From: Spirodela intermedia
Taxonomy: Eukaryota; Streptophyta; Magnoliopsida; Alismatales; Araceae
Length of the DNA: 64,000 bases
Assembly: GCA_902729315.2 (NCBI GenBank)
Contig: LR746281.1
Coordinates: 1,982,501-2,046,500 of the forward strand
Reading direction: 5' to 3'
Shown here piece by piece: positions 1 to 13,400 of the stretch (positions within the stretch are counted from its first letter, which is position 1; every line of letters starts with the position of its first letter). The position numbers and the translations under genes were made by a program. The notes under the pieces were generated by a model. The model saw nothing but the letters and a program-made list of their open reading frames with translations, searched no databases and was not told the origin of the DNA.

Positions 1-835
1 ATGGCCTAGTCCGGTTGTAGCTATCATTGAATAGTCTGTGAAATCTTCGGGTCCTGAAAACGTAAATTTCGGCGAGTAAAAAGTTGAGGTGAAGTGCCTG
101 TCCTCATAGTGCGACGAGTACATCGTTACAAGGGAAACATCTGATAAATCTCCACACATAATTTACGCTTTCCGACATTGGCAGAAAATGAAGTATACCG
201 TTATATGACTTCATTTCATCCATCAAGTAGCAGTATTGCTACTCATTTTTTCTTTCCAGTCTATATATCTACATATAAAGGGATCAGTACGCATTGAGGA
301 TTGCGTCTACCCAAAACTATTCCTAATGTATTTAAAAGAGAAGATAGAAGGGAAATCAAGTTTTATGCTTTCATGTAATTTTATCGTCAGCTTGTGATTA
401 TGAGGCTAATCTAATGTAAGTTCGTACTGTTCAGCAGATACTTTTGTGTCGGATCGGTACTTTCTGAGGCACGAGTATATTCCCGGTCTCGACCAATGTT
501 TGGCTACTTGCTATAGATGCTGTGGTGTCCTGCGAATGGGAAGGTCTGTCTGAATTTTGGATTTTAGAATACATCGAAGGGTTGCTCTTTTTCAGAAGAC
601 TATGATCTGTGTAAAAATCTTGGATCTAACACAATTTTTGTGATCAGATCTCAGGAAGCGCTCGATTAATGGACTGCACCCACAACACCAGTGAGAGGAA
701 GACATTGAAAAGGTGGTTCTTCATTGATAAAAGAGTTGGGTGACGGATTCGGGAACAGCCACTCGTTCCGCTGAGGCCACATTTAGGAATTGTAGGCATT
801 TTTTTGACATAGACTTCCCAATTGATCTGGATCCT
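1..835. other. Upstream region of TPP, no gene recognised
   Basis: AT-rich sequence without a recognisable coding region on either strand. It precedes the TPP gene and probably holds its promoter and 5' leader. A TATA-like stretch lies near 262-284, but nothing ties it to a start site. An in-frame ATG at 740 would extend TPP by 32 residues; that extension has no family similarity that I recognise, so it is treated as leader. Confidence 0.5.
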
Positions 836-2245
836 ATGGATATAATCCCGAAACACGCTCCTGTTCTCCCTGATCCCGTGCCTGTAAACAAGTCAAGATT
901 TGCCATGCCGTCCAATTTGCCACCGCGCTCCCCAACGGCGGCCACCTTTCCGACTCCTCTCTACCTTGCAATATCTTTGAAAAGGGCTGCTCCAGGATTG
1001 TTTGATGATGTCCTCTCTAACGGTTGGCTGGACTCGATGGCCTCATCTTCTCCTCCCCGGAGAAAGCAATGCAAGGATACCTGCATCGACTTTTTACAAG
1101 AAGATACTGACGCTCCTTACCGTTCCTGGTTGGTGAGTCGACGGCACTCACTCTCGCTTCATTTCTTGTCGCTGCTTCGATGAAATATCTTTATTTTTCT
1201 TCTTCTTCTGACGTGCGAATTCTGCTTGTAGATGAAGTACCCGTCGGCTTTATCTTCATTTGAGCAAATCGCAGAAAAGGCCAGCAGCAAGCGCGTAGCT
1301 TTGTTCCTGGACTACGACGGAACCCTTTCACCCATCGTCGACGAACCTGACCGCGCTTTCATGTCCAAGGCGGTAAGTATCTACCTGCTGGTCATCATCC
1401 TCCTCAATAATAATCCATCTTCATAGCAAAACTCCATCTTTGCGCTCTATTCACACCTGGTTGTGATTTTTGGGCTCCTTTTCAGATGCGTGCCTCTGTA
1501 CAAAATGTCTCCAAGTATGTCCCCACTGCAATCATCAGTGGGAGGAGTCGCGATAAGGTGCTTGCCCCCACTCCCCATCTGGTTCCCTCAGCTTCTTTTT
1601 AAAATTCTCCTCGAATGGCGGCCTCCTGGGCGAGAGAGTGATCCTTCCCTCGTAAATTCTCTCTTGCAGGTCTACGAATTTGTCGGACTAACCGATCTTT
1701 ACTACGCCGGTAGTCATGGGATGGACATAATGGGCCCTGTCCGATTGTCGGAGCCTGTCGATAGCCATCCCAACTGCTTCAGGTCCACTGATAAGCAGGT
1801 CGGCGATGCATCTCCATGCTCAAATCCTTCTTCTTCCTCCTCTTTCTTGTCCGATTCACTTCCTTATATGGTCTTGGTATTCATCTGCTGATATATAAAC
1901 TGAGGCCCCCCTCGTTCGTCCTCCTGTGCTGTGCAGGGTAAGGAAGTGAATCTGTTCCAGCCTGCGAGTGAGTTCATACCCATGATCGAGGAGGTAATTT
2001 TCTGTGCCATCTCCTCCTGTTTCTTCATCTACTCCTTGTGTCCGTACGGGTGGTAATGGGCTCTTCTGCCACTGCATCTGCAAGCAGGTTTTTAGGTCCC
2101 TCGTCGAGAGCGCAAGCGAGATTCCCGGCTCAAAGGTCGAAAACAACAAGTTTTGCGTTTCTGTCCATTACCGTAACGTAGATGAGACGGTACGTGGGGA
2201 CAGATGTCTCAGAACCACCCACCCACCCACCCCCCTCCTCCCCAT

Positions 2246-2289
<44 letters not shown>

Positions 2290-2684
2290 TCCCTCTCTCT
2301 GTCAATGTAGATGAGAAGTGTCCTTGACCTTGGGTTAATTACCTGTTTCTGTGAGCAGAACTGGGCCGCCATCGCCCAGCTCGTCCATGACACGCTGAAG
2401 CAGTATCCACGTCTCCGACTCACCTACGGGCGGAAGGTATGAGCGCCGTCCCCATCCAGATGCCCCGCCACCTGATCCTCGACCGACGCTGACCTACCTC
2501 TCTCTCCTTCTCTTTCTCTCTTCCCCAGGTTTTAGAGATCCGCCCAGTGATTGATTGGAACAAGGGGAAAGCCGTTGAATTCCTCCTTGAGTCCCTCGGG
2601 CTCGATAACTCCGATGACGTCCTCCCCATTTACATCGGCGACGACCGGACCGATGAAGACGCCTTCGAGGTGCACCCCTCTCTT

Positions 2685-2724
<40 letters not shown>

Positions 2725-3038
2725 TTGTTGTTAGCTAATTGGGTGATGACGATATCGACGGCAGGTGCTAAGAAGCAGCGGGCGCGGCTTCGGCATCCTC
2801 GTCTCCTCCCTCCCCAAGGAAACCAAGGCGTCCTACTCCTTGAGAGATCCCTCCGAGGTAGGTGTACGGACCGAGCTTAGAGACCCACCCTCCCTCTCTT
2901 CTTCCCCACCTTCCTCCTCCCTCCTACCTGTTGAGTATTTTACTTTATCATACCGTTGACACCGCCAACCCCGGCCAGGTGATGGAGTTTCTCAAGTCGC
3001 TGGCGAGCTGGACAAAGTCCCCGGTTTGGCAAGGATGA
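836..3038 (+). CDS. TPP: Trehalose-6-phosphate phosphatase (10 exons)
   Basis: Dephosphorylates trehalose 6-phosphate to trehalose, the second step of plant trehalose synthesis, and so controls the sugar signal Tre6P. Exons: 836-1132, 1232-1372, 1486-1557, 1670-1798, 1937-1993, 2088-2189, 2359-2436, 2529-2669, 2765-2857, 2979-3038. All junctions are GT-AG and all introns fall in phase 0. The product is 389 aa, normal for plant TPPs. HAD-phosphatase motif I (DYDGTLSPI, Asp126 nucleophile and Asp128) is in exon 2, SGRSRDK follows in exon 3, and the acidic motif [10 protein letters not shown] begins near residue 329. The start at 836 was chosen because the following [13 protein letters not shown] matches the usual family N terminus; 740 is an in-frame alternative. 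Introns carry (CT)n tracts at about 2251-2299 and 2693-2720. The paralogue (TPPA-J class) cannot be told. Confidence 0.96.
2251..2299. repeat. (CT)n microsatellite in TPP intron 6
   Basis: A nearly pure CT run with a few CCCT interruptions inside the intron between exons 6 and 7 of TPP. A second, shorter run occupies about 2693-2720 in intron 8, soon after the donor at 2670. Confidence 0.9.
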
Positions 3039-3286
3039 CGACGACCCGAGGGGAGGCGGCCCGTTTGCTGACCCTCCCCCGTGCTATTATTTCTTTCTTC
3101 AATAATTCAACGCCCCAAGGGGCTTTTGATCTGTAATCTCGATCGGCGGGTCGATTCTTTCGGTTTGATTCTTCTTCTCGCCGAATGGGAAATAATATAT
3201 ACAAGGAATTAGAAAAAAAACAAGACCAACTTCCTCCAATCCATCGACATTCCTGGGTCAATCCATCGCCATCGACACCTCTAGCT

Positions 3287-3321
<35 letters not shown>

Positions 3322-3423
3322 GGGAGGGAGATGAGGAATCGTAAGAAGAAGGCCAAGCCCGGGCACCGAGGAATCTGAATTGGGCTGGTGGTGGGGACGT
3401 GGAGTGGGGCCCGTGGGAGGACC
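3039..3423. other. Intergenic gap between convergent TPP and GOS12
   Basis: About 385 nt between the two stop codons of converging genes; it must hold both 3' UTRs and polyadenylation signals. It contains a (GA)n run at about 3291-3317. No coding potential is seen. Confidence 0.7.
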
Positions 3424-3623
3424 TCATTTGGAGAGCCAGTAGATGATGAGGAACAGCGTGCAACCGGCTATGACGGCGGAAAGAATCAGCGTGTCCTTTG
3501 ACCGCTTCCTCTTTATGGCACCTGTGCGGGACAAGCGCGTTACACTTTACGAAGATGGCACCCCCCCGCCGTATGAAGAAAGCGCAAGAAGATCTCTATA
3601 TATATATATATATATATGTATAT

Positions 3624-3660
<37 letters not shown>

Positions 3661-6286
3661 CGAGAAGGCCCCGTATAATTGGGAACTTGTCGCTGAGTGA
3701 CTTGAGCTTCCCTTGAACATCAGCAAGCATGGTCCTTTGAGAACCCAAAATGGACCTTGTGCTTTGAGCTTGACCGATAACCTCATCAATCTGCCCAGAA
3801 AAATTTCACTTTTCAACCGAAATCTGCCCGTATTAACCTCAAACCTATTATAGAATCTCATTTGAGCACCAAAAATGTCAATGCTTTAGTAAGTAAAAAT
3901 CCAGCCCCTCCTCCCTCACCCCCACGAAAAAAAAAAAAAACACAATGATTTGGAAAACTGGGTCGGTGAAATTCTATCGCACAGTGACCGTACTGAAGAG
4001 ATTTCTCATCTTTGTAAGTTACTAGAGCAACTTACTTGGCTTATGCTTCCGTGAATTGTCGCTCTTTCCCGCAATAAATGCACCCTGGGGGACATGCTCC
4101 CTGATGCCTACGAAGAAATCAAGTCAAAATAAAATCTTCGTTAAAACATGTAGAATACCGCATCGTATATCCAAATGGGGAATATCTGGGCTCACCTTTG
4201 TTTCATTGATATCATCTCTGACGGAGCTGAGGAGCTCAGAATGTTCCCTCATAGAGTTCAGGTTTCCCTTGGTTCGTTTAAATTCCTACAAAGGCAGGTT
4301 ATTTTGTCAACCGTTTAAATTCCTAAACTGCTATCATATGCACAAAAATATCACATTAGAGATGGAGCTTAGTAACTTGTAGAGGCATCTGGCGTCCAGG
4401 GTTGACAGGATTAGGCATGTGGTTGACAACAGCATGAGCAAGGGTTTGACAGGATTAGGCATCGATTGAATGGGCCATGGAACAGAGTTGGAAAACTATT
4501 TGATGAGAGGCAGGAATTTCAACAAAATGGGTATATATTGTCGTCAGGGGCAAAAGGACCGTTCTTATAAAAAAAATAAAGAAAGCGAATGGAGATGACA
4601 TGCTTAGGATCTGTAGGAATATATGAATAGGTAACTTTAATATGGGGAGAATAAAATTTTAAGCCGTCTGATGGGCCTTTTTTATCTCTCTATGTTCTTA
4701 TCCGACCCCTTTCAAAGATCCTTCACTCTCACCATGATGAGTGAAAGACAAAAAAAAAAAGACATCAAGTTGGCATGCTATAACCCAGATGAGAAGCCAT
4801 GGCAAATGATTTTACTCGCCAATGTTTCAGGTCAGTTAGTTATTTTTGCATTCAATAATGAACGACATGCATTTACTCCTATTTAATAATTGAGCTAGAG
4901 CTTATGACACCACAGCCAGCGTCAAATGAACAAAACCAAATGAAACAATGAAGGATGCACACTTTGCAACATTAGGCAACGTGGTGGAGTAATTTTTATG
5001 TTTTGACTGCCATATGAAGACTTTCCTACAGGAAATCTAAACGCAAACCTAGGAAATACAGGTGGGAGAATACTCATAAGACAAATTTAAGACGTAAAGT
5101 ATACCAAATATATACAAACAAGTAGCACCTGTGTGAATTCATGTAATATGTCTCTATGTCGTGCAAGCTTCTGGGTAACAGAAGTGGTTTGTGCTGCCGA
5201 TGCAGCACATCGACTCATGGCATCGTTGATATCAAGCAATTTTTCAAGCGAGGACTGTATCTCCATTTCCATCGACTTCCATGATCTCCCAGACCCAACC
5301 GCCGATGATCCAGTGTCTACGAAGACTGAAATACTAGATAAATCAATAGAGGTATAGTAATATAATTCAATATCGAAGTAAAAAAACGATAAAAAAGTAT
5401 ACAGCCTATTATTATCTAATAGGTTTCCAAAGACAGACATTGTCAATCTACATTGCTTCCATAGCCATCCTATACAAGCATTACAGCCTTACTTGCAACC
5501 TAAATGCATATTATAAATGAATGGATCGAAAATTAAATGAACAAACCATCTAAACTATGTGGGATCAGGAAGGCATATTGCTTTGATGGTTCGACTCTAG
5601 TCAAACCAAAGATTGGTTACTTTCAAATGTGTTACTTCCAGTGGTTTACTTCATACATAATACTCTGTCGTAAATTCACTCTTCCATCCATTTAGGTGAA
5701 ACCATCCCATCCACAAAAATGGATACCACCGTGGCAGTTGCATGCCACTAATTGTGGCGTTCAGCACCTGACAAAACACGGCGCCGGTCTCAGTGAGGAG
5801 ACTTGGCACTATTCATCGGGAAAAAAAATCTTCAGATTTCTAGCATAAAAAATTCCCAGCTGCTTTCTAGCTTTTAATACGTCTGTAGGAGGCTAATCTG
5901 TATAATAGAGTATTGATAGCATGTTAGATAAAGAGAGGCGAAGCGATCATGCCCCAGAGAAGGATACGAAGAGGCGAGCCCGATTGCAAGACATGCTGCA
6001 ACACAATGGGACGATCGACGAAATTTATCGATGGAATCTTCGTAACCTTGTTCATCGGCGTCGTGATAATTTTCCACAATCATACATCAGTGCCAATAGA
6101 ACCATCCAGACAAATCCACAAGAAGAATGGAAAGGAACACGAAAGGCAGGCAAACGTACCACCAGACCTAGAGCCGAGCTTAGCATAGGAGGAGAGCTTG
6201 ACGTCGAGATCCCTCTCGATCTTCCTAGCCTCCTTCCTCAGCTCCTCCCACCCCGATTCCTGCAGCCCCAAATTCGTATCCTCCAT
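3424..6286 (-). CDS. GOS12: Golgi Qb-SNARE GOS12 (Golgi SNAP receptor complex member 1-2)
   Basis: A Qb-SNARE for ER-Golgi and intra-Golgi vesicle fusion. Exons on the minus strand: 6286-6160, 5325-5129, 4285-4196, 4107-4036, 3790-3661, 3521-3424. All introns are GT-AG and phases agree, giving 237 aa, the usual length. The N terminus (LQESGWEELRKEARKIE) and the segment RSWKSMEMEIQSSLEKLLDIN match plant GOS12. The SNARE helix follows (IDEVIGQAQSTRSILGSQR to the end of exon 5). The protein ends in a tail anchor, TLILSAVIAGCTLFLIIYW, followed by LSK. The last intron (3522-3660) is only 139 nt and begins directly with a CT run on the sense strand. The gene is divergent from MAP1A and convergent with TPP. 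Confidence 0.96.
3626..3657. repeat. (GA)n tract at the GOS12 intron 5 donor
   Basis: On the minus strand this reads as (CT)n starting right at the 5' splice site of GOS12 intron 5 (donor at 3660), followed by a TA-rich run at 3597-3625. Together they make up a large part of a 139-nt intron. Confidence 0.85.
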
Positions 6287-7490
6287 TCTCCCCCCACTCC
6301 TGTCCCCTAGACGGCGGCGGCGGCGGCGGCGTCAGTACCCCCCGGCTCTTCTCCGATCGCTACACGGAAATCCACAGCCGACCTGATGACCTTCCATGCA
6401 ACAACAATGAGCGGCGGTGGCGGCGGATATCAGATGGAACGGGCGGCGATTTCCCTACTACTCCCCGAGAGCCCTTCCTCGCAGAGGCAGATCGTTCAAC
6501 TGCCCCCCGCAGTTTCCCCAGCCATCTCCCACTTCTCCCCCGGTCTTTTGTTCGTTATCGGGCCGGAGACCACGCGCCGAGCCTCTCGCGGGCCTTCTCC
6601 AGGGCCCGGTCGGTCATTTCAGGCTCATAACGAGAAGGAAGCTCCAGGGTTGGGTTAGCCCGGGCCGTATTATCAATGCTGGCCCGGACCGGCCCGGCCC
6701 GCTATCAAGGTGGAAGATTCCTGGTCGTCTCCTCCGCTAGGTCTATTTCGGCCACCTACATTTGGAAAAACCCTACGCTGGCTGGTGGTCTCTCTTCCTC
6801 CGCGGATGCTGTTCATGGTATCTCATCCTCCTTCCCTCGCCTCTCTCTTCTTCTGCTTCTTCTTCACCTTGTTTTTGTAATAGGTACGTCCCTTTTGTAA
6901 TAGCATCATCGTCTCTGTATTCGCTCAACAGAAACCCTACTGACCGGACATTATGTTCTTTGGATTGGTGAAGTTGATGTTTCTTTATTTCTTTGTTACC
7001 TCTCGAAGCAAGGGAGAAAATTTACGTCGAAGAAGACAAATTGAATGTTTTGCATGCGAAGCCAAGGATTCTGCTTGTTTTTTTGCTTTTCTTTTCCGTA
7101 TGTAGTTTATGGAAGACTTGTTTTCATCCGACTGTTCTTGTATGAGTGTTTGGGGTCTGGTGCATTGGCTTGTTCATTGGGATGACATATCTCTCGGACT
7201 GAAGTTCGACGAGCAACGGTGAAAGTGATCTGGCTTGGACTTTTGGATTGTACATTAGAATAGATTTTACATTCGAAGCCAAGAAAAATTGCTTTTTTTC
7301 GTGCTTCAGTCCATTTCATTCAACGATCACGGATATTTAGTTTGCCGCAAAAACTTCAGATCAAGAAAATGTCAGGAGAAAGCAAATTCCTTTTCGTCAA
7401 CATTTCAACAGTTCTCTCTCTCTCTCTCTCTCGTGAATCGATTAATGATTCTGGGTTCATTGTCTAATGCAGAATCGTTACAGTTGATTT
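6287..7490. promoter_or_regulatory. Bidirectional upstream region GOS12/MAP1A
   Basis: About 1.2 kb separates two divergent start codons. It includes a GCG-repeat at about 6313-6331 in the presumed GOS12 leader. GGGCC/GGCCC-type motifs cluster at about 6560-6710, resembling plant site II elements, which are known TCP-factor targets. A MAP1A 5' leader probably begins near 6760 (AAACCCTA at about 6768) and may be interrupted by an intron ending at the CAG near 7470. No coding sequence is supported here. Confidence 0.5.
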
Positions 7491-10400
7491 ATGGATGGAA
7501 ATTCAAGTATGTCAGTAGAATCACCCCTCTCATGCGCTCACTGCGGGAAACCTGCCCGTCTCCAGTATGTAAACTACCTTTTGTATTTCCCTGTCTAAAA
7601 TTTCTATTTTTATGCTATTTTCTATTTTTATCATGCTGCTGGGAACATTGTGCGTTGTTTCATGATTATCCTATTTTGGCCTGAGTACGAGATGTTCGGA
7701 TCCCCGCTGTCAGCATATTCATTTGGCGTCTTGTCTCATTTCAATACTTGTAGTTTTCATCTTTTTCTTATTTTTGTAATTACCTCATGTAGTTGCTTTC
7801 TAGGCTAGCATTGTGGAATCTGTAGCTGTTTTTAGCTGTATATTTATTCATAAGCTAACTATCCTTCTTTTTCTCACTGTACTCTCCAACCTTGCTCTCT
7901 TTTCCTGTTTGCAGATGCCCCAAGTGTATAGAATTGAAACTTCCTCCTGCTGGTGCCTCATTCTGGTTAGTAAGCTATGACTACTAATGTTGGCCAGAGG
8001 CTGTTTATTTTTAAGAGGAAAGGATCTATCTGATTCGGAAAGTGCTCCATATATTTGTCCATTGTAGTTTTCGTGGCTACTTGAACTCTTTCATGCTCTT
8101 GTTATTTCTGCACATCCGGTTTCTCCATTCCACTCTGTCTTCGTTGCATTTGTATTTATCATGTGTAATTTCGTATGCTGTGTCTCCTTCATCTGAGTTC
8201 TTTTTAAGTCTTTCTGTCCTCTTCAATAGAATAATTGTTCTATGTAAGCCTTTGATTCTTTTTTCTTTGCTCTATTTGTGACCTGGGGGAAACCATAAAA
8301 CCAACGGTCTCTTCTGTTTCGGGATCAAATTATTTACCTTTTCTATGATTACCTGCTAATCTCTCTGAACCAAATATCCCTGCCGGTGACAAATTTCCAT
8401 GTAGAAACTGTGAATGAATCCTTGCTAATGAAAAAAAAGAGACTCTACTTTTTGTATTCATGTATCTGTAAGTATGTTTAGTTGGACTGCATGTATTTCT
8501 AGTGTTGTGTTTTTATTTTTTTTCTATTGAACTACAAGAGACTTTAGGTCTATTGCGAGTGATGCAGTTTATTTTTCTTGACTTTATTTCTGGTGTATAA
8601 CAATATCCTCTTTCAGTACACAGGATTGTTTCAAAAAATCATGGAACTCTCATAAATCCGTGCATCTGAAAGCCAAGTCAAATACACCTGCAGAACATGA
8701 GGGTTGGCTATATTGCCTTAGGAAGGGCCAGAAGCGATCACCTTCTCTTCCTTATTTTGATTGGACGGGGTACTTGCTTTTTAGCTATCATCACTTAGAT
8801 GCTTCATTTATTTCTTTGTTTTCCTTTTTCTGAACCTGCAAGCTTAGAAAGTTAATATGGCTTGTCTTTCTCCATATTTTATTTCGTTTTTGATGCTTGA
8901 TTCTCATGCAGTTTTAAATTATTTTTGTACCAACTGGCCGTATTTTTTTGTCATTACGACATGGTTATCACTCGACATAATTTCTATGAAACACTGACTG
9001 ATCATGTATGCAATAATTCTATGATTATCACTCGACATAATTTTTCTCACTTCCTGTACAAGTTTAAAGAGTATTAATGCATTGCTCGGTAATTTAAATG
9101 AGAAACTTCGTTGGAAAGTTGAAAACTGAAATTCTATCGCCATCAAACTTTATTAATTTTCTTTTTGACGAGAAAAGTTTCATCGTGTTATCACTAATCT
9201 TAATCATTTAGATGGTAATGCTCATGCTTCGTGGGAACTTGGTTTTCCCTTTACATTTTTTTAGTTCTATTTATTTCTAAGTGTATCTTCTTGGTGTTAT
9301 GCACCTGTTATCTTCGAGTATGATTTTCTATACTTAGCAATGCAGAATGGACTGTATTCGGCAGGAATGCCCTCTTTTCATGATTTTGTGAAGATCGGAG
9401 TAGTATTTGCATTGATGCCTTGGAAGTACATCTTGGAGCTAGTGAGGACGATGGCTAGCTTCACCTTTTTTTTTCATTCTATGGTTATGACAACTAAGTA
9501 GATCCATCAGAAATGATTCAATTTTTTTGGCTAAATAAACCGCAAATACCTTACCGCTAGTTTTATTTTTTTATCACAGTTAGACTACAGATCACTGGTC
9601 TTCCAGTCATGATGTGACAATGTTACCTAGGTCGTAATGACTCACTAGTTCGAACTTTATAGTGGGTTATTCCCAGCTGATGACTTAGTATGACGAATGG
9701 GGGTTATCCTTTCTGCCCGGAGAAGAAAGAGGTAATAAAGCACAAAAGATCATTTTTTATGGATCACTCGTCGTAAGAGTGTTTTCAACACAGTTGTTAT
9801 GAAACAAGGCTTGCTGAATTTCAGTTTAAGTTTGCTGGGCACACCTCTCTTCTTTCATTGTGGGAAGTGGAAATCTCACACATGCTGTGCTAGGTGCAGA
9901 ATGCCTCTTTTTTTCTACACCTGTTAAGCATATGTTAGTGCGATTATTAGAAGTGCATTTCCAAAATCATCAAGCAAATGCTAGATCATAAGAATGAAAG
10001 GTCCTAGCTCGGAGGCCTATATAATTGTTATAAATTATTTGAACTGCTGTCTTTGGGCTGGCAAGGACTAAGGATGTGGGAGAATAATATGTTTTCTGGG
10101 AATAGAAGGAGGCAAGTGTGAGACTAGGTTATGCCATCTTTTCCAGGCCAGTTACCAGCTGATAAGCATATTAATATGAAATCAGCCTTGGTGGATTTCA
10201 GTTTGAACCTCCTGGGCACACCTCTCCTGTTTTCTATGTGAAGTTTAAACCATCCTTATACTTTGCTAGGCGTACATCGCTTGTTTTCACTACGGTTACT
10301 TAGCTAGTAGTTCGTGGGCTGTGAGAAGGGCTTTTACAGTTGTCATAAAATGTTGTTAGACTAATTTCTCTCAGCAGGTGGGGACTAGTAGTGCAGTGCA

Positions 10401-13400
10401 ATGGAGTCTTGTCTGTCTTTTTCTCATGAAGAACTTGGTGAAAATGGAATCAAGCTTGTTCTACCTTTTATTTGTTTCATTTTACATTTTCATGGAATTT
10501 CTTTTGTGTTATATTCTTTCAGGACATTAAGGCCATATCCCATATCCAAGATTCGGTTGGTGCCTAACGGCATTGAAAAGCCTGATTGGGCCATTGATGT
10601 GAGTTTACTTATAAAGTCTGTGATTACCCTTGGCATATTTCCTATTACTTCTAAGGATTACTTTCCAGAAAATTAAGCAACTTGACTGCATTCTCTTGTT
10701 GTAAGTCTTCGTATCATAGTTTGCTTTTTATTCCATTTTATTAACAAACGCAGATATTTGTGACATCTTTTTTAAGGACCCAGAGTGATTGAAGGAAATA
10801 GATAACAAAAGAGAACATGCTGCTTAACTCCTTACAAAATGTTGAACAACCGTCTCCACAGTGATTCGGTGTTGCAAGAAAAGATGAATTTCATTGATTA
10901 CTTATCTATCATATACCATTAAGGTAATGTAACAGAATCTACAACACAAAAGCATACAGGAAAAATTTCAAAGAAAACCTGAGTTGTCAATCTGATCAAA
11001 AATGTCAGAGAAATGATATCATTAGTGATTTCTTCTTCTGTCAACCGGTTGTTTTTTTTCTTTGCGGTTATCTCGACAATGTTGACACTCTATTGAATAT
11101 CTCGTTGTGTCTCACTGCCCAGTAGCTTTTGGAAAGCTAAAACCTTCAAGCTGTATTGAATTTGCCTGTGCAAATCACATTTTGCTAATGTTCTCTTTTT
11201 GTTTGGTTTTTGCCACTGTTATATTAAAATAACAACTAGAAGGTACAATTTACGAAATGAGATATCTTGTGTGAGTGTATTCGTTGAAGAAGCCTGAGAG
11301 AGCGTTTTTTTTCTTTTGTAGTTTTTCTTTTACACGTCTATTCCATACACCTGCCTGAGAAAAAGATAATCTATAAGTAATGCTCATATTTTTCAAAAGC
11401 CAAAACAGACCTAAGAGGATCGTTTTCCTTATTTTTTTAATTTTTTGGTACATAATTGTATCATCCATATGTCAGATAGAAAGATAATCTATAAGAACTG
11501 CTCTTATATCAGATATGCCATCTTGGTAGCCATTATTGAAAGGCCGGCATTTTTGAGCTTCATTATTATGTGCTTGTTTTGTTAGTATATTATTCCACTA
11601 CATACCTTCCTTTCCTGAAGTTCATCTGTTTATGCTGTGTAACATTCATATTTTTGTGAATGTGACTCCGGTTCAATTTATTGGGGCCTTTCTTGATAAA
11701 TCTAAGAGTAGATCCTCCTGTTGTTGGTTCGTAGGGCATACCTAAAGTTGAGCCTAACAGTGATTTCCAGAATATTGTCGAGGTAAAGGCCAATCCCGTC
11801 CCTTTCTTGTTGCTTCAGAAACATATTATTATTGGATTATAATTTACGTGGAGTCACAATTTTCTGCATCGCCCATACTACTCCAAAGATCAAGACTCCA
11901 GAGTTGATTGAACGCATGAGAGAAACATGCCGCGTAAGTAAAATCAAAATATTTTCTTTTCCTGCAAGCTTTTCTTTCTCTGTCAAAAAAAATTGTATTA
12001 AGAACTTCACGAGCATGTGAATGTTTTGAGATGACTTAGCTATGATTTTATTATCTTTGTGCCTTTCATGATCATTGATGTACTTTCTTTTCTGATCTTC
12101 TTACACGTAATATTTTTCATGTATGTTAGTTTTCTATTTAAAGACATGGTTGTGGGATAGTTTTTTAATATTTTTTTCCAAATGATCTTAGCATCCAGCG
12201 AATATTCGTTGGAATGCATCAGCTGGCATTCGCACTATTGGCCAAAAAATCTTAGTTTACGTTCAGTGACTAAATGGTTCTTCCCTTCTGGCGGTTCGTG
12301 AGTATTATCTTACTTTGGTACACTTAAATCTGCAATGATTCTAATGGTCGTTGTTCCTGCTTCAAGTTTCTGATTGTTAGAAAAAGTACTTGTCAACTCT
12401 GGAGCATGCAAAAGTTGGATCAAGCCTCATCTGCAACATCCTTTATTCTTGTGTAATTACCTATGCTCGTATGATGAATACTAGTATTCAATTGAAGTAT
12501 TCTGAAAATTGTTATAACGTTGGGAGCATTCCTTAAGCTTTTTGTATGATGTAATTTAGATGTTAGACGTGGAGAGAGAGAATGCAAACAGTCCGTGATT
12601 CCTCTCTCCTGAGGAAAGGGGTCCATATTAATCATTTCCGTCTTATTGATAGATAAGAGGAGAAGAAGACAGAGGATGCACAATAAGAGAGATATGTCAA
12701 ACGGATAATAAATCATTAAAGATGAGAAGAACGGATAGAAATGAGCTCATAATCTATCGTGTTTGGTTTGTTCATTGTGTGTTGAACTGGTACAACATAC
12801 ATATCATCTGATTACATTGATACATTCATTATGTGAATGGACGTGCTTGAGACAACGCCCCAGAATTGAACTTCGAATGAAATGGTGATCGATCTCAGTG
12901 TCTTTAGTCTCATCTTTTTATACTTCGTTATTAGTAATATGGGTATACCTTACCATTACAATATAACTTCACTGACAGCTTCAGCTCCAATCCAGTATCT
13001 TTGTATATCAGCCACTCTGTGATCGATCTAACACATCGTCAGCCGTAGTAGAAATCATATTATTTTGATATCCTACCCAATCAGCGTATGGCCATGCTAA
13101 GAGCAATCCATTTTCTTTGAATTAAGTGAAAGTATCTCAATATCTTCAGTATAGCTTACATGTGAGGAACCCACGGTTCATGAGTAAACTAGTTCATCTC
13201 AATTGCTATACATCTGATATCCAATTTAATAGGTGACACGCAAAGAGGTTACAAACTGACCTCTGAAATTTTTCTTAAATTTAGTCGATAAAATTTCACC
13301 TTTTGTCCATGAGTAACCCTTGATATAAATTTCTAATTTCCAGGTTGTTGAGTTATTATCTCTTTTTAGGGTGCTGAAGATGACGACAACTAGGTGAAAG

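Noticed and set aside
740-835. N-terminal extension of TPP by 32 residues
   Set aside because: The extension is open but has no family resemblance, while the Met at 836 starts the conserved TPP N terminus.
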